DNA of 64,000 nucleotides from Streptomyces seoulensis (lineage in GTDB: Bacteria; Actinomycetota; Actinomycetes; Streptomycetales; Streptomycetaceae): positions 3,757,001 through 3,821,000 of the forward strand of contig NZ_AP025667.1 of assembly GCF_022846655.1 (NCBI RefSeq), in the 5' to 3' direction. The position numbers and the translations under genes are program-made. Below, piece by piece: positions 33,633 to 42,363 of this stretch; position 1 is the first letter of the stretch; each line of letters opens with the position of its first letter. A model generated the notes under the pieces. It had not been told where the DNA came from, did no database searches, and was given only the letters and a program-made list of their open reading frames with translations.

Positions 33633-34793
33633 TCATCCCAGCTCCAGCCGTACCGGGCCCCGTTCGACCGGTGCGGGCAACCTCAGTCCGTCGCGGCCGG
33701 GGGTCAGTGAGCCCAGGATGCTCGCGTGGCGGGCGCCCGTGGCGGCGGGGTCCGTACCGGCGAGGTTGTGCAGGGTGAGGAACCCCAGGACCGCGAAGGC
33801 GTACGCCTCCTTCGCGGCCGAGGGCAGGCCCAGGTCGTCCGAGACGCGTACCGGGATGCCGGGGAGCCGGGCGCGGAGCCCGCGCATCAGAACCGGGTTG
33901 CGGGTGCCGCCGCCGGAGGCGATGACCTCCGTGGCCGAGACCGCGCGGACGGCGTCCGCGATCGTGCGGGCCGTCAGTTCGGTGAGCGTGGCCAGGACGT
34001 CCTCGGCCGGCACACCGGACAGCGTCTCCGGGGCGGCCGTCGCCCGCAGGTAGCCGGGGTGGAACAGTTCCTTGCCGGTCGTCTTGGGAGCGGGGCGCGG
34101 GTAGTACGGGTCGGCCAACAGCCGCTCCAGCAGCGGGCCGTGCACCCGGCCGCTCGCGGCCAGCGCGCCGTCCGCGTCGTACGCCAGCCGGCCACCGCTG
34201 AACTCCCGCGCCGCCGCGTCCACCAGCGCACATCCCGGACCGGTGTCGAAGGCGGTCCCGTCGGGTGCGGTGAGGTTGGCGATGCCGCCGATGTTCAGCG
34301 CGACCGGCGTTCCCGGCCTGCCCCGCAGCCACAGCAGGTCGACCAGGCTGACCAGGGGCGCGCCCTGGCCGCCCGCGGCCACGTCACGCGGGCGGAAGTC
34401 CGCGACGACGGGCAGCCCGGTCGCCTCGGCGATCCATGCGGGCTGCCCGAGCTGCAAGGTGCCGTGCACCCGGTCGCCGTCCACCCAGTGGTAGACCGTC
34501 TGCCCGTGCGAGGCGATCAACTCCGCTCGCCCTCCGCACAGTTCGGCGTTCGCACGGGCGGCCACCGCCGCGAACGCCTGCCCGATCCGGGTGTCGAGCC
34601 GGCACACGTCGGCCAGGGGCACGGACGCCGGGGGCAGCGCCCCCGCGAGCAGCTCCCGCAGCTCCGCGTCGTACGGCTCGCTCACCATCCCGAGCGGCTT
34701 CAGCAGGAGCGTGTCCCCCGTGAGGCGCAGCTCGGCCGCCGCCGCGTCAATGCCGTCGTACGACGTCCCCGACATCAGACCGATCACCAGCAT
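33633..34793 (-). CDS. anmK: Anhydro-N-acetylmuramic acid kinase
   Basis: The 386-aa ASKHA-fold kinase has the phosphate-1 motif LMSGTSYDGID at residues 6-16, IASHGQTVYHW (about 95-105), the adenosine region NIGGIANLT and DTGPGCALVD (about 165-190), and a late ASGGGTRNPVLMRG. It cleaves and phosphorylates anhydroMurNAc to MurNAc-6-phosphate in cell-wall recycling. ATG at 34793 is the only reasonable start. Its first 47 nt are inside the 3' end of the upstream MHS transporter gene in another frame, an unusually long overlap that suggests coupled expression. Confidence 0.93.
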   Translation of the reverse strand: MLVIGLMSGTSYDGIDAAAAELRLTGDTLLLKPLGMVSEPYDAELRELLAGALPPASVPLADVCRLDTRIGQAFAAVAARANAELCGGRAELIASHGQTVYHWVDGDRVHGTLQLGQPAWIAEATGLPVVADFRPRDVAAGGQGAPLVSLVDLLWLRGRPGTPVALNIGGIANLTAPDGTAFDTGPGCALVDAAAREFSGGRLAYDADGALAASGRVHGPLLERLLADPYYPRPAPKTTGKELFHPGYLRATAAPETLSGVPAEDVLATLTELTARTIADAVRAVSATEVIASGGGTRNPVLMRGLRARLPGIPVRVSDDLGLPSAAKEAYAFAVLGFLTLHNLAGTDPAATGARHASILGSLTPGRDGLRLPAPVERGPVRLELG

Positions 34794-36099
34794 CCGTCCA
34801 ACCCGCCTTTCCCGCAGTGCCGTTGAAAGCGGTGCTCTTGAAGAGGGCGAGCATGCTCACCGCGCAGGCCGCCGCCGCGTAGTAGGCGGGGACGTCCACG
34901 TTCCCGGTCCGCTTCACGGCCTCCGTGATGATGAGCCCCGCGCAGCCCGAGAAGACGGCATTGGACAGGGCGTAGGCGAGTCCGAGCCCCGTGCAGCGCA
35001 CCCGCGTCGGGAACATCTCGGCGAGCAGCGCGGGCCCCGGCCCGGCCATCAGCCCGACGACCGCGCCCGCGAGCAGCACCGCGAGGCCCTTGAGCGGGGT
35101 GGACGTGCCGCCGCTCTGCAGGACGTCGAGCAGCGGCACCGCGAGGACCACGACCAGGCCGGCCCCCGTCAGCATCACCGGCCGCCGCCCGATCCGGTCG
35201 CTCAGCAGGCCCGCCGGGATGATGGTGGCGGCGAAGCCGAGGTTGGCCAGGACGGTCGCGGTGAGCGCCTCCCGGAAGGTCGCGTGCAGGGCAGTCTGGA
35301 GGTACGACGGCAGGACGACGAGGAAGGCGTACCCGGCGGCCGCCCACCCCATCACCCGTCCGGCGCCCAGCGCGATGGCCCACGCCACCTGTCGCGCGGG
35401 CAGGACTTCGGCCGCGTCCGGCCCCTGCTCCCTGAACCGCGGCGTCTCGTCCAGCCGCAACCGCAGCCACAGCGCGCCCACACCCATCGGCAGGGCGAGG
35501 AGGAACGGCACCCGCCACCCCCACGCGCTCAGCTCGGCCTCGGTCAGCACGCTCGCCAGCGCTGCCGCGACACCGGCCCCGCCCAGCAGCCCCAGCGCCA
35601 CGGTGAACGACTGCCACGCTCCGTACAGCCCGCGCCTGCCCGGCGGCGCGAACTCGGTCATCACGGCGACCGCGCCGCCGAACTCCCCTCCGGCGGACAG
35701 CCCTTGGAGCACCCGGAGCAGCGTCAGCAGCCACGGCGCCAGGACGCCGACCGTGGCGTACGTCGGCAGCGCGCCGATCAGTGCCGTCGTCACCGTCATC
35801 AGGGAGATCACCAGGATCAGCACCGGCCGCCGACCGATCCGGTCCCCGAGCCGGCCGAACAGGGCCGCGCCGACGGGCCGGAAGAAGAAGGCCAGCGCGA
35901 AGGAGGCGTAGGTCTTCACCAGGCCCTCGACCGAGCCGCCGCCGGCCGGGGTGAAGAACCGCTCCGCGATCACCGTGGCGAAGTAGCCGTAGACACCGAA
36001 CTCGTACCACTCGATGAAGTTGCCCACCGACCCGGCGGCGAGCGCCCGCACCGACGGCCTGCGGCCCCCGGTCGCACGGTCCTCGTGATTCAGCTCCAT
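34747..36099 (-). CDS. MFS transporter of the metabolite:H+ symporter (MHS) family
   Basis: The 450-aa, twelve-helix transporter has MHS hallmarks: GNFIEWYEFGVYGYFA in helix 1, FGRLGDRIGRRPVL in loop 2-3, and GLSAGGEFGGAVAVM in helix 4. Relatives (ShiA, KgtP, ProP, CitA) import organic acids or osmolytes. The C-terminal tail past the last helix (TAFNGTAGKAGW onward, about 25 residues) is encoded over the start of anmK. ATG at 36099 has GAGGGC 7-8 nt upstream; the frame is open to 36171. Linkage to anmK hints at a cell-wall or amino-sugar-derived substrate, but this is only inference. Confidence 0.87.
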   Translation of the reverse strand: MELNHEDRATGGRRPSVRALAAGSVGNFIEWYEFGVYGYFATVIAERFFTPAGGGSVEGLVKTYASFALAFFFRPVGAALFGRLGDRIGRRPVLILVISLMTVTTALIGALPTYATVGVLAPWLLTLLRVLQGLSAGGEFGGAVAVMTEFAPPGRRGLYGAWQSFTVALGLLGGAGVAAALASVLTEAELSAWGWRVPFLLALPMGVGALWLRLRLDETPRFREQGPDAAEVLPARQVAWAIALGAGRVMGWAAAGYAFLVVLPSYLQTALHATFREALTATVLANLGFAATIIPAGLLSDRIGRRPVMLTGAGLVVVLAVPLLDVLQSGGTSTPLKGLAVLLAGAVVGLMAGPGPALLAEMFPTRVRCTGLGLAYALSNAVFSGCAGLIITEAVKRTGNVDVPAYYAAAACAVSMLALFKSTAFNGTAGKAGWTDAGDRSDVGDVVRRH

Positions 36100-36224
36100 G
36101 GCAGCGCCCTCGACCGTCGTCACTCCCTCGCGCCCGGCACACGGCCGGACCACCCGACCCGCCCGCACCACCGGTCACCCGTCAGAGCCATGGCTGCCCG
36201 GCCGGGCCCGGTCCTACCCGGGGC

Positions 36225-36234
36225 GGGGGGGGGG
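36225..36234. repeat. Run of ten G residues
   Basis: A G10 homopolymer lies between the SDR stop (36273) and the MHS transporter start (36099), about 126 nt before that start. Length variation by slippage, or an assembly error, is possible. The rest of the 173-nt gap shows no clear motif. Confidence 0.7.
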
Positions 36235-36272
36235 CCGGTGCGGTCGCGCGTGGGCCGCGGGCCCCGGAATTC

Positions 36273-37124
36273 TCAGGTGACCGGCGCCGTCGCCGTGGTG
36301 GTCGCCGGACCGGGCACAAGGGCGCGGGCGGCGGTCAGCTCGTCGCGGGCCGCCGCCTCGGCCGCCTCCAGGTACGCGAAGGCGTCCGCCCCGACGGGCA
36401 CCCGCACGGGTGCCGAATCCGCCTCGACGAGACGCAGGACCTGGGCGGCGAACGTCTCGGGGCGGCCCAGCTCGGGGTTGTCCCCCATCCCGCGCAGCGC
36501 CGCCCACATGTCCCGCGTGACGTCCGCGTAGGCGGGGACACGTGTGGCGGTCTCGGCCAGGGCGGCGCCGTAACCCGTGGCGAATCCGCCGGGTTCGACC
36601 GCGCTCACGCGGATGCCGAACGGCGCGACCTCCGCCGCGAGCACCTGGCTCATCCCCTCCAGCGCGTACTTGCCCGCCACGTAGGCGGACAGGCCGGGAA
36701 AACCGATCCGGCCGGCGAGGGAGGAGACGTTGACGATGTGGCCGAAGCCCTGGCGGCGCATGAAGGGGAGCACCAGACGGGCCAGCCGCGACGGCGCCAC
36801 CGCGAGCACCTCCAGTTGGTCGCGCAGTTCGTCGTCCGCCACCTCCTCCAGCGCGCCGAAAAGGCCCGCCCCGGCGTTGTTGACCAGCACGTCCACCCCG
36901 CCGAAGCGGTCGACGGCGTGGGCCACCGCCGCTTCGCACTGCGCGGCGTCGCGCACGTCGAGTGCCACCGTCGTCACCCGGTCCGGGAACCGGGTCGCGA
37001 GATCGTGCAGCACGGCGGGCCGGCGAGCCGTGGCGACCAGCCGGTCACCCGCCTCCGCCACGGCCTCCGCCAGCGCCCGTCCCAGCCCGGAGGAACATCC
37101 CGTCACCAGCCATCGCCGCGTCAT
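36273..37124 (-). CDS. Short-chain dehydrogenase/reductase
   Basis: The 283-aa classical SDR has cofactor loop TGCSSGLGRALAEA (TGxxxGxG, residues 8-15), NNAG in VLVNNAGAG and a catalytic Ser-Tyr-Lys set in NVSSLAGRIGFPGLSAYVAGKYALEG. The sequence following the catalytic helix (VEPGGFATGYG) is typical of NADP-dependent reductases acting on ketones or lipids. The C-terminus is Ala/Thr-rich. ATG at 37124 has GAGGGGG just upstream and overlaps the stop of a small open frame (ATGA). Its substrate is unknown. Confidence 0.9.
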   Translation of the reverse strand: MTRRWLVTGCSSGLGRALAEAVAEAGDRLVATARRPAVLHDLATRFPDRVTTVALDVRDAAQCEAAVAHAVDRFGGVDVLVNNAGAGLFGALEEVADDELRDQLEVLAVAPSRLARLVLPFMRRQGFGHIVNVSSLAGRIGFPGLSAYVAGKYALEGMSQVLAAEVAPFGIRVSAVEPGGFATGYGAALAETATRVPAYADVTRDMWAALRGMGDNPELGRPETFAAQVLRLVEADSAPVRVPVGADAFAYLEAAEAAARDELTAARALVPGPATTTATAPVT

Positions 37125-37327
37125 GCGTCCCCCTCGTCACGGCCGCTGCCGCAGCCGTCGTCGCAGCCGTAATGGTGGCCGTCGTGGCCGGAGCCGGGCC
37201 GCCCGCGTCGATCGTGACAGCCGGGGGCAGGACCCGCAGGAGCGCACGGGGCGCGCAGGGAGGGGCGCGTACGAGCACGGCCCGCGCGCGTCGGCCGATG
37301 GGCGCGCTCCGCTCCGTGGGACGGCAC
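37121..37327 (-). CDS. Doubtful small ORF with His/Cys/Gly-rich C-terminus upstream of the SDR
   Basis: If started at GTG 37327 it encodes 68 aa ending GSGHDGHHYGCDDGCGSGRD plus a short acidic tail. The stop overlaps the SDR start as ATGA, the arrangement of coupled genes. Against it: the rest is Arg/Pro/Ala low complexity, the start has only a weak GGCGG ribosome site, and it would occupy the promoter of the divergent GNAT gene. The 237-nt gap holds nothing else I recognise. Confidence 0.22.
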   Translation of the reverse strand: MPSHGAERAHRPTRAGRARTRPSLRAPCAPAGPAPGCHDRRGRPGSGHDGHHYGCDDGCGSGRDEGDA

Positions 37328-37361
37328 GGTCCGCCGGGCGCCGAGACCGTACAGTCGGCCG

Positions 37362-37862
37362 ATGCCCGAACTGAAGCTGCTGGACCCCGGACTGGCCCCC
37401 GCGGTGCTGGCTTTCGAGCTGGCCAACCGGGGTTACTTCGCCGCCGCCGTCTCCGACCGGGGTGACGAGTACTTCGCCCGGTTCGGCGAGCGGTACGACG
37501 CCCTGCTCGCCGAACAGGCCGACGGAGTGTGTGCCTTCTACCTGCTCGTCGCCGAGGACGGCTCGGTCCTGGGCCGGTTCAACCTCTACGACCTTCAGGA
37601 CGGCACCGCCGACCTCGGCTACCGGGTGGCGGAGCAGGTCACCGGGCGGGGCGTGGCGACGGCGGCCGTACGGGAGTTGTGCGGCCTGGCCGTGACCCGG
37701 CACGCCCTGCACACCCTCCGCGCGGCCACCTCCCACGACAACGCCGCCTCCCGACGCGTCCTGCTGAAGGCCGGGTTCGTCCTCACCGGCCCGGCCGGTC
37801 CGGCCGACCTCGGCGGCAGGTCGGGTAGCTGGTACCAGCTCGACCTGGTGCGTCGAGGGTAG
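37362..37862 (+). CDS. GNAT family N-acetyltransferase (RimJ/RimL type)
   Basis: The 166-aa single-domain acetyltransferase has strand beta-4 LGRFNLYDLQDGTADLGYRV, the acetyl-CoA pyrophosphate loop EQVTGRGVATAAVREL (about 88-103) and the C-terminal AATSHDNAASRRVLLKAGF, which is typical of the RimJ/RimL and antibiotic-modifying group. The target amine cannot be told from the sequence. It is divergent from the SDR gene. The stop at 37862 lies 13 nt before that of the convergent membrane protein gene. Confidence 0.9.
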   Translation: MPELKLLDPGLAPAVLAFELANRGYFAAAVSDRGDEYFARFGERYDALLAEQADGVCAFYLLVAEDGSVLGRFNLYDLQDGTADLGYRVAEQVTGRGVATAAVRELCGLAVTRHALHTLRAATSHDNAASRRVLLKAGFVLTGPAGPADLGGRSGSWYQLDLVRRG

Positions 37863-37875
37863 GCAGCCGGGCAGG

Positions 37876-39213
37876 TCACCACCCCGTCAGCAGAAGGTGG
37901 TTGACCAGCAGCGCCAGGACCACCTGGGCGCCCAGCCAGATCCGGGGGCGCGGGAGGAAGGCGCACGCGGGCAGCAGCCACACCGCGAAGGGCAGCCAGA
38001 TGCGTTCCGTCTCCGCCTTGCTCATGCCCGAGAGGTCCGCGATCAGCAAGGCCACCAGGGCCGCGCAGACGATCAGGGCGAGGCGCGCGGCGGGACGGTC
38101 GTCCCGGTGGGTGAGGGAGCCGACCGTGCGCGGGAGGGCCGCTGCCGTCGCCGGGCCGGTGATGACCGCCGTGCAGGCCAGGTTGGCCCAGATCCAGTAG
38201 GCGTAGGGGCGGGTGCCGCCGACGCCCTGGTAGTAGCGGGTCACCAACAGGTGATAGGCCGTCCACCAGTTGAACCCGAGCAGGCCGAACACCACGGGTA
38301 CGACGGCCAGTCCGGCGAGGAAGACCGGCAGGAGCGCGGGGCGGGCCCTGAAGTCCGTCCGGGTGAGGACGAGTACCGCGATCCCGATCAGGGCGGTCAG
38401 GGTGAGGCCGTAGGAGAGGTAGCAGGTCAGGCCGAAGAGCAGGCCGGAGGCTCCCGCCCAGGGCAGGGAGCGCCGGGTGAGCGCGAGCGCGAGGCACGCC
38501 AGTGCCCAGGCGGCCACCGCCGCGAAGTAGGCGTCGGCCGAGGCGCCCATCCAGACCGCGGCCGGGGCGAGCACCAGGAAGGGTGCCGCCCGCCGGGCCA
38601 GGCGCTCGTCCGCCAGCACGCGCAGGGCGACCAGCACCGCGGCGGACGCGGACGCGCCGAGCACCACGCACCACATCCCCGCCCAGCCGCCCCCGCCGAG
38701 ACCGATGCGGTCCAGCAGGACGAAGGTGACCGTGGCGGCGGGGGGATGGCCGGCGACATGGGCGGGCCAGTTGCCGGGGACGCCGCCGATGATGTGGTCG
38801 TCGAAGCCGCGCAGGGTGGCCGGGATGTCGTGGAACCGGCCGATCACCTGGAGGTACTCGTTCCCGGTGGTGAGCCGGGAGGCGATGCCGTCGTGCCAGC
38901 CGTCGACCAGGGCGAGGGAGACGATCCAGGCCGCCGATGCCGCCCAGGTCACCCAGGGCAACGCGCGCCAGGGCAGCCGGGTGGCGAGCGTGGGCCCGTA
39001 CGCCACTCCGGCGGCCGCGAGCAGCAGCGCGGCCGGGGTGCCGGCGCCGAGGTGCGGGTCCCACTCGGCGAAGAGCGGCGGCCAGTGCACGAACAGGGTG
39101 TGGCGGGTGTCCTGGATGTGACGGCCGACCAGGACGGCGGCCGTGACGAGCAGTACGGCCGCCGCGGCGGCGTACAGGTCGCGGCGTGGGGTGCGGGGGT
39201 GGCGGTGGATCAC
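37876..39213 (-). CDS. Polytopic membrane protein, possibly a GT-C-type glycosyltransferase
   Basis: The 445-aa protein has about twelve hydrophobic segments. The first extracytoplasmic loop region has WPPLFAEWDPHLGAGT and later DDHIIGGVPGNWPAHVAGHPP, a loop with acidic and His residues of the sort found in GT-C mannosyl- or arabinosyltransferases. GNEYLQVIGRFHDIP precedes it. I do not recognise the exact family. The neighbourhood contains a GT2 and a DUF2064 nucleotidyltransferase-like protein, supporting a role in glycan or glycolipid assembly at the membrane. The start is GTG at 39213; no strong ribosome site is seen. Confidence 0.7.
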   Translation of the reverse strand: MIHRHPRTPRRDLYAAAAAVLLVTAAVLVGRHIQDTRHTLFVHWPPLFAEWDPHLGAGTPAALLLAAAGVAYGPTLATRLPWRALPWVTWAASAAWIVSLALVDGWHDGIASRLTTGNEYLQVIGRFHDIPATLRGFDDHIIGGVPGNWPAHVAGHPPAATVTFVLLDRIGLGGGGWAGMWCVVLGASASAAVLVALRVLADERLARRAAPFLVLAPAAVWMGASADAYFAAVAAWALACLALALTRRSLPWAGASGLLFGLTCYLSYGLTLTALIGIAVLVLTRTDFRARPALLPVFLAGLAVVPVVFGLLGFNWWTAYHLLVTRYYQGVGGTRPYAYWIWANLACTAVITGPATAAALPRTVGSLTHRDDRPAARLALIVCAALVALLIADLSGMSKAETERIWLPFAVWLLPACAFLPRPRIWLGAQVVLALLVNHLLLTGW

Positions 39214-39326
39214 ACCGGCACGCTAGGCGGTGGGGGGCGGTCGGGTCCGTCTTCCGGGCCGGACGTCAGCGTTTCGTCATGGGTCGCGCGGCCGTTCCGG
39301 GGTGTTCCCGGGCCTACGGTCGGGGC

Positions 39327-40568
39327 ATGCGAGATGATCCCCGGCTTCCCGCCTCTCCCCGCTTCTGGCGTAGCCCCGTACGCGGCACCTGGTTCACCGC
39401 GGTGCTCGGGCTGGTGCTGCTCGGTGGCATCAGCGTGCTGTTCGTGACCGGTCTGGTGTCCTACGCCGCCTACAACCCGGACCTGTCGCCGGTGAACGAC
39501 CCGACCCCGGACAAGGGGCTGCTCGGTCTCTACCTGTTCGACTGGCCGGCCGGGCCGTCCTGGCTGTACCGGCTGAACCAGGGCGTCCACGTCACGCTGG
39601 GCGTCGTGCTGGTCCCGGTCCTCCTGGCCAAGCTGTGGTCGGTGGTGCCGAAGCTGTTCGCGCTGCCGCCGGCCCGCTCGGTGGCGCACGCGCTGGAGCG
39701 TCTCTCGCTGCTGCTCCTGGTCGGCGGTGCCCTGTTCCAGTTCGTCACCGGGCTGCTCAACATCCAGTTGGACTACGTCTTCCCCGGTTCGTTCTACGCC
39801 CTGCACTTCTACGGCGCCTGGGTGTTCTTCGCCGCGTTCCTCGTGCACGCGGTGCTGAAGACACCCATGGCGCTGCGAGCCGTACGCGCCCGGCGGGGCG
39901 GGGAGGGTGACGAGGCGGGGCTCGCCGCCCCGGACCCGGCCCCGCCGACTGTGTCCCGGCGCGGCGCGCTGTGGCTGGTCGGCGGGGGTTCGCTGCTGCT
40001 GTTCGCCACGACCGTCGGGCAGAGCCTCGGTGGCCCGCTGCGCCGTACCGCGCTGCTCGCTCCGCACGGCGGGTCCGATCCCGGTGGCGGCCCGAACGGC
40101 TTCCAGATCAACAAGACGGCGCGCTACGCCGGTATCACCACCGCGGACACCCACCCGGACGCCTGGCGGCTGGTCGTGACCGGACCGGCCGGGACCGTGC
40201 GGCTCGGCCGGGCCGACCTGCTCCGCCTGCCCCAGCACAGTGCGTCGCTGCCGATCGCGTGTGTGGAGGGCTGGTCCACGGCGGACCAGTGGTGGCGCGG
40301 GGTGCGGCTGCGCGACCTGGCCGCGCTCGCCGGGTACGACGTCGATCCGCCCGACGTGCTCGTGGAGTCCCTCCAGCGTCACGGGGCCTTCCGCCGGGCC
40401 GCGTTGCGCGCCAACCAGGTGTCCGACCCGCGTTCGCTGCTCGCCCTGTACGTCAACGGCGAGGCGCTGTCCCCCGACCACGGCTATCCGGCGCGGATCA
40501 TCGTGCCCGCCGCCCCCGGCGTCCACAACACCAAGTGGGTGGCCCGGCTGACCTTCGGAGACCTGTGA
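39327..40568 (+). CDS. Cytochrome b561-like / molybdopterin oxidoreductase fusion
   Basis: The 413-aa protein has four to five N-terminal helices (about 22-50, 90-115, 130-155, 165-190). Candidate haem histidines are in NQGVHVTLG and ALHFYGAW, resembling a cytochrome b subunit. A further helix (about 215-235) precedes a sulfite-oxidase-fold domain with its Mo ligand in ASLPIACVEGWS and DHGYPARIIVPAAPGVHNTKWV. It probably links an extracytoplasmic molybdoenzyme to the quinone pool. Its substrate is unknown. ATG at 39327 is chosen as the domain begins there. It overlaps the next gene by TGATG-type coupling. Confidence 0.85.
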   Translation: MRDDPRLPASPRFWRSPVRGTWFTAVLGLVLLGGISVLFVTGLVSYAAYNPDLSPVNDPTPDKGLLGLYLFDWPAGPSWLYRLNQGVHVTLGVVLVPVLLAKLWSVVPKLFALPPARSVAHALERLSLLLLVGGALFQFVTGLLNIQLDYVFPGSFYALHFYGAWVFFAAFLVHAVLKTPMALRAVRARRGGEGDEAGLAAPDPAPPTVSRRGALWLVGGGSLLLFATTVGQSLGGPLRRTALLAPHGGSDPGGGPNGFQINKTARYAGITTADTHPDAWRLVVTGPAGTVRLGRADLLRLPQHSASLPIACVEGWSTADQWWRGVRLRDLAALAGYDVDPPDVLVESLQRHGAFRRAALRANQVSDPRSLLALYVNGEALSPDHGYPARIIVPAAPGVHNTKWVARLTFGDL

Positions 40569-41038
40569 TGCATCTGCCGAGGCCGACCCCTGCTGCGTTC
40601 GGCAGCCCGCTGCAACTGCTGCTGCTGGCCTGCTCGTTCGCGCTCGCCGCCTACGCGGGCGTGCGTCTGCTGGCCGACGACTGGCTCGCGGTGGCCCTCT
40701 GGTTCGCGGGGGCGGCCCTGCTGCACGACCTGGTGCTGCTGCCGCTGTACTCCGCGCTCGACCGCGCGTTGCGGGCCGGGACCGATGCAGCCGGGCGGCG
40801 CTCCTGGACGCCGTACGTGCGGGTGCCCGTCGTGCTGTCCGGGCTGGCGCTCCTGGTGTGGTGGCCGCTGGTTCTCGGCGCCTCGGCCGACCGCTACCGG
40901 TCGGCCACCGGGCTCGACCCGGACGTGTTCCTGACCCGCTGGCTGCTGATCACCGCCGTCCTGTTCGGCGGCTCCGCGCTGCTGCTCGCACTGCGGCTGC
41001 GCAGGGCGACGAAGCACCGGTCGCCCTCGGCCCACTGA
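40568..41038 (+). CDS. Four-helix membrane protein coupled to the molybdopterin oxidoreductase
   Basis: The 156-aa protein has hydrophobic segments near residues 14-35, 40-60, 88-107 and 125-145, with a short basic C-terminal tail RRATKHRSPSAH. The ATG shares bases with the preceding TGA, so it is translated with the oxidoreductase and may be its membrane partner. I recognise no domain. Its last 145 nt are antisense to the 3' end of the convergent methyltransferase gene. Confidence 0.75.
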   Translation: MHLPRPTPAAFGSPLQLLLLACSFALAAYAGVRLLADDWLAVALWFAGAALLHDLVLLPLYSALDRALRAGTDAAGRRSWTPYVRVPVVLSGLALLVWWPLVLGASADRYRSATGLDPDVFLTRWLLITAVLFGGSALLLALRLRRATKHRSPSAH

Positions 41039-41655
41039 GCGACCGCGCGCCAGCCGGCCCGCCGTGCGCGCTTCAGCAGCGCCGGGCTGCCGACCCGCGC
41101 CCAGGGGAACGGCTCGCCCACGGCCTCCCCGCCGTGGGCCACGTCCACAACCTGCACGCGGGCCCACTCGTCGATCTCACCGGGCGCGGTCTCGGCGATC
41201 AACAGGCCGCCTGGGCGCAGCAGTTCACGCATCCGGTGCAGCAGAGCCGGCACGTCACCGCCGATGCCCACGTTGCCGTCCATGAGCAGCACCGTGCCCC
41301 AGTCGCCCTCGCCGGGCAGCGGGTCGAAGACCGAGCGGTGCAGCGCCCTGCCGCCGAGCGTGTGGGTACGGGCCACCGCGGCCTCGCTCACGTCGACGCC
41401 GAGGGCGCTGCGGCCGCGCGCGGCGAGTTCGGCGACCAGCCGGCCGGGTCCGCAGCCCACGTCGAGCACCGCCCCCTCGCAGCGCTCCAGCACCGCCCGG
41501 TCCACGACGTCGGCGCGCGCGCACCAGCGCTCGACGTCCAGCGGCAGCAGCCAGCCGTCACCACGGCGCAGGAACAGCGGCCCCCGGCCGGTGCGCAGCG
41601 CCGTGGTGTACGGGTCGGAGACTTCCCACGCGGGTGCCGCGATCGAGGTGCTCAT
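40894..41655 (-). CDS. Class I SAM-dependent methyltransferase
   Basis: The 253-aa protein has the SAM-binding motif VLDVGCGPGRLVAEL (about residues 63-77), the acidic end of strand beta-2 in SALGVDVSEAAV and the post-I motif GTVLLMDGNVGIGG. Fold similarity ends near residue 218 (DRCFVALR). The remaining 35 residues (Ser/Arg-rich) are encoded antisense to the neighbouring membrane protein gene and are probably not conserved. The start overlaps the DUF2064 stop (ATGA). It is the last gene of a GT2-DUF2064-methyltransferase operon that likely modifies a sugar-containing product. Confidence 0.85.
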   Translation of the reverse strand: MSTSIAAPAWEVSDPYTTALRTGRGPLFLRRGDGWLLPLDVERWCARADVVDRAVLERCEGAVLDVGCGPGRLVAELAARGRSALGVDVSEAAVARTHTLGGRALHRSVFDPLPGEGDWGTVLLMDGNVGIGGDVPALLHRMRELLRPGGLLIAETAPGEIDEWARVQVVDVAHGGEAVGEPFPWARVGSPALLKRARRAGWRAVAQWAEGDRCFVALRSRSASSSAEPPNRTAVISSQRVRNTSGSSPVADR

Positions 41656-42269
41656 GACGCTCCAGGGTGGGTGAGGGCCGCCAGTCGCGCGGCGAAGGCG
41701 GTGTCGGGGGCGAGGGCGGCGACGGCGCGGGCGTCGTCGACGGTGTCGACGTCCCGGAGCCGGGGCAGGTCGCCCACCCGCAGCCCGGCCGCGGCCAGCC
41801 GCTCCCGCTGCACCGTTCCCGTCTCGGGCACGGACATCGGTACGCCTCTCAGCAGCTCGGGCTCGGGGCGCGCCATGCCGATCGCCCAGAATCCGCCGTC
41901 CTCGGCGGGACCGAGGACGGCATCGCGGCCGGAGAAGTCCACGGTCAGCAGGGCCGGGGTGATCTGCGGGGTGTCCATGCCCACCAGCAGGGTGGGCCCG
42001 GTACAGCGGGCGAAGGCGTCAGCGAGCCGCTCGTCGAGGCCGCCCGCGCACTGCGGTACGACCTCGAACCCGTCCGGCAGCCAGGGCCCCGGCCGGCCGT
42101 CCAGCACGAGCACCCGCCGCCGGGCCGGGGTGGCGGCCACCGCGCGCAGCGTGTCCGCGAGGGCCGCCTCGGCGAGCTCGGCGGCCTGGGCGGGCGAGAA
42201 CGGGGGCGTGAGGCGGGTCTTGACCCGGCCCGGCCTGGGTTCCTTGGCGATGACGAGGAGGGTGGTCAT
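41652..42269 (-). CDS. DUF2064 / TIGR04282 family glycosyltransferase-like protein
   Basis: The 205-aa protein has the nucleotidyltransferase-like GT-A fold: LLVIAKEPRPGRVKTRL at the N-terminus (residues 4-20), LLVGMDTPQITPALL carrying the DxD-like acidic pair region, and AVLGPAEDGGFWAIGM, which are the DUF2064 signatures. Members accompany GT2 enzymes and are thought to transfer or activate sugars. ATG at 42269 has AGGAG 7 nt upstream. It is flanked by GT2 and methyltransferase genes on the same strand. Confidence 0.88.
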   Translation of the reverse strand: MTTLLVIAKEPRPGRVKTRLTPPFSPAQAAELAEAALADTLRAVAATPARRRVLVLDGRPGPWLPDGFEVVPQCAGGLDERLADAFARCTGPTLLVGMDTPQITPALLTVDFSGRDAVLGPAEDGGFWAIGMARPEPELLRGVPMSVPETGTVQRERLAAAGLRVGDLPRLRDVDTVDDARAVAALAPDTAFAARLAALTHPGAS

Positions 42270-42363
42270 GGGTTTTCTCCTGGGACCGGGAAGAGACGGG
42301 CGCGGACGGCGGCGGCTCGCTCCGAGCCGGCACTGGTGCCGGTGCCGGTGAGAGACCGGGCCC

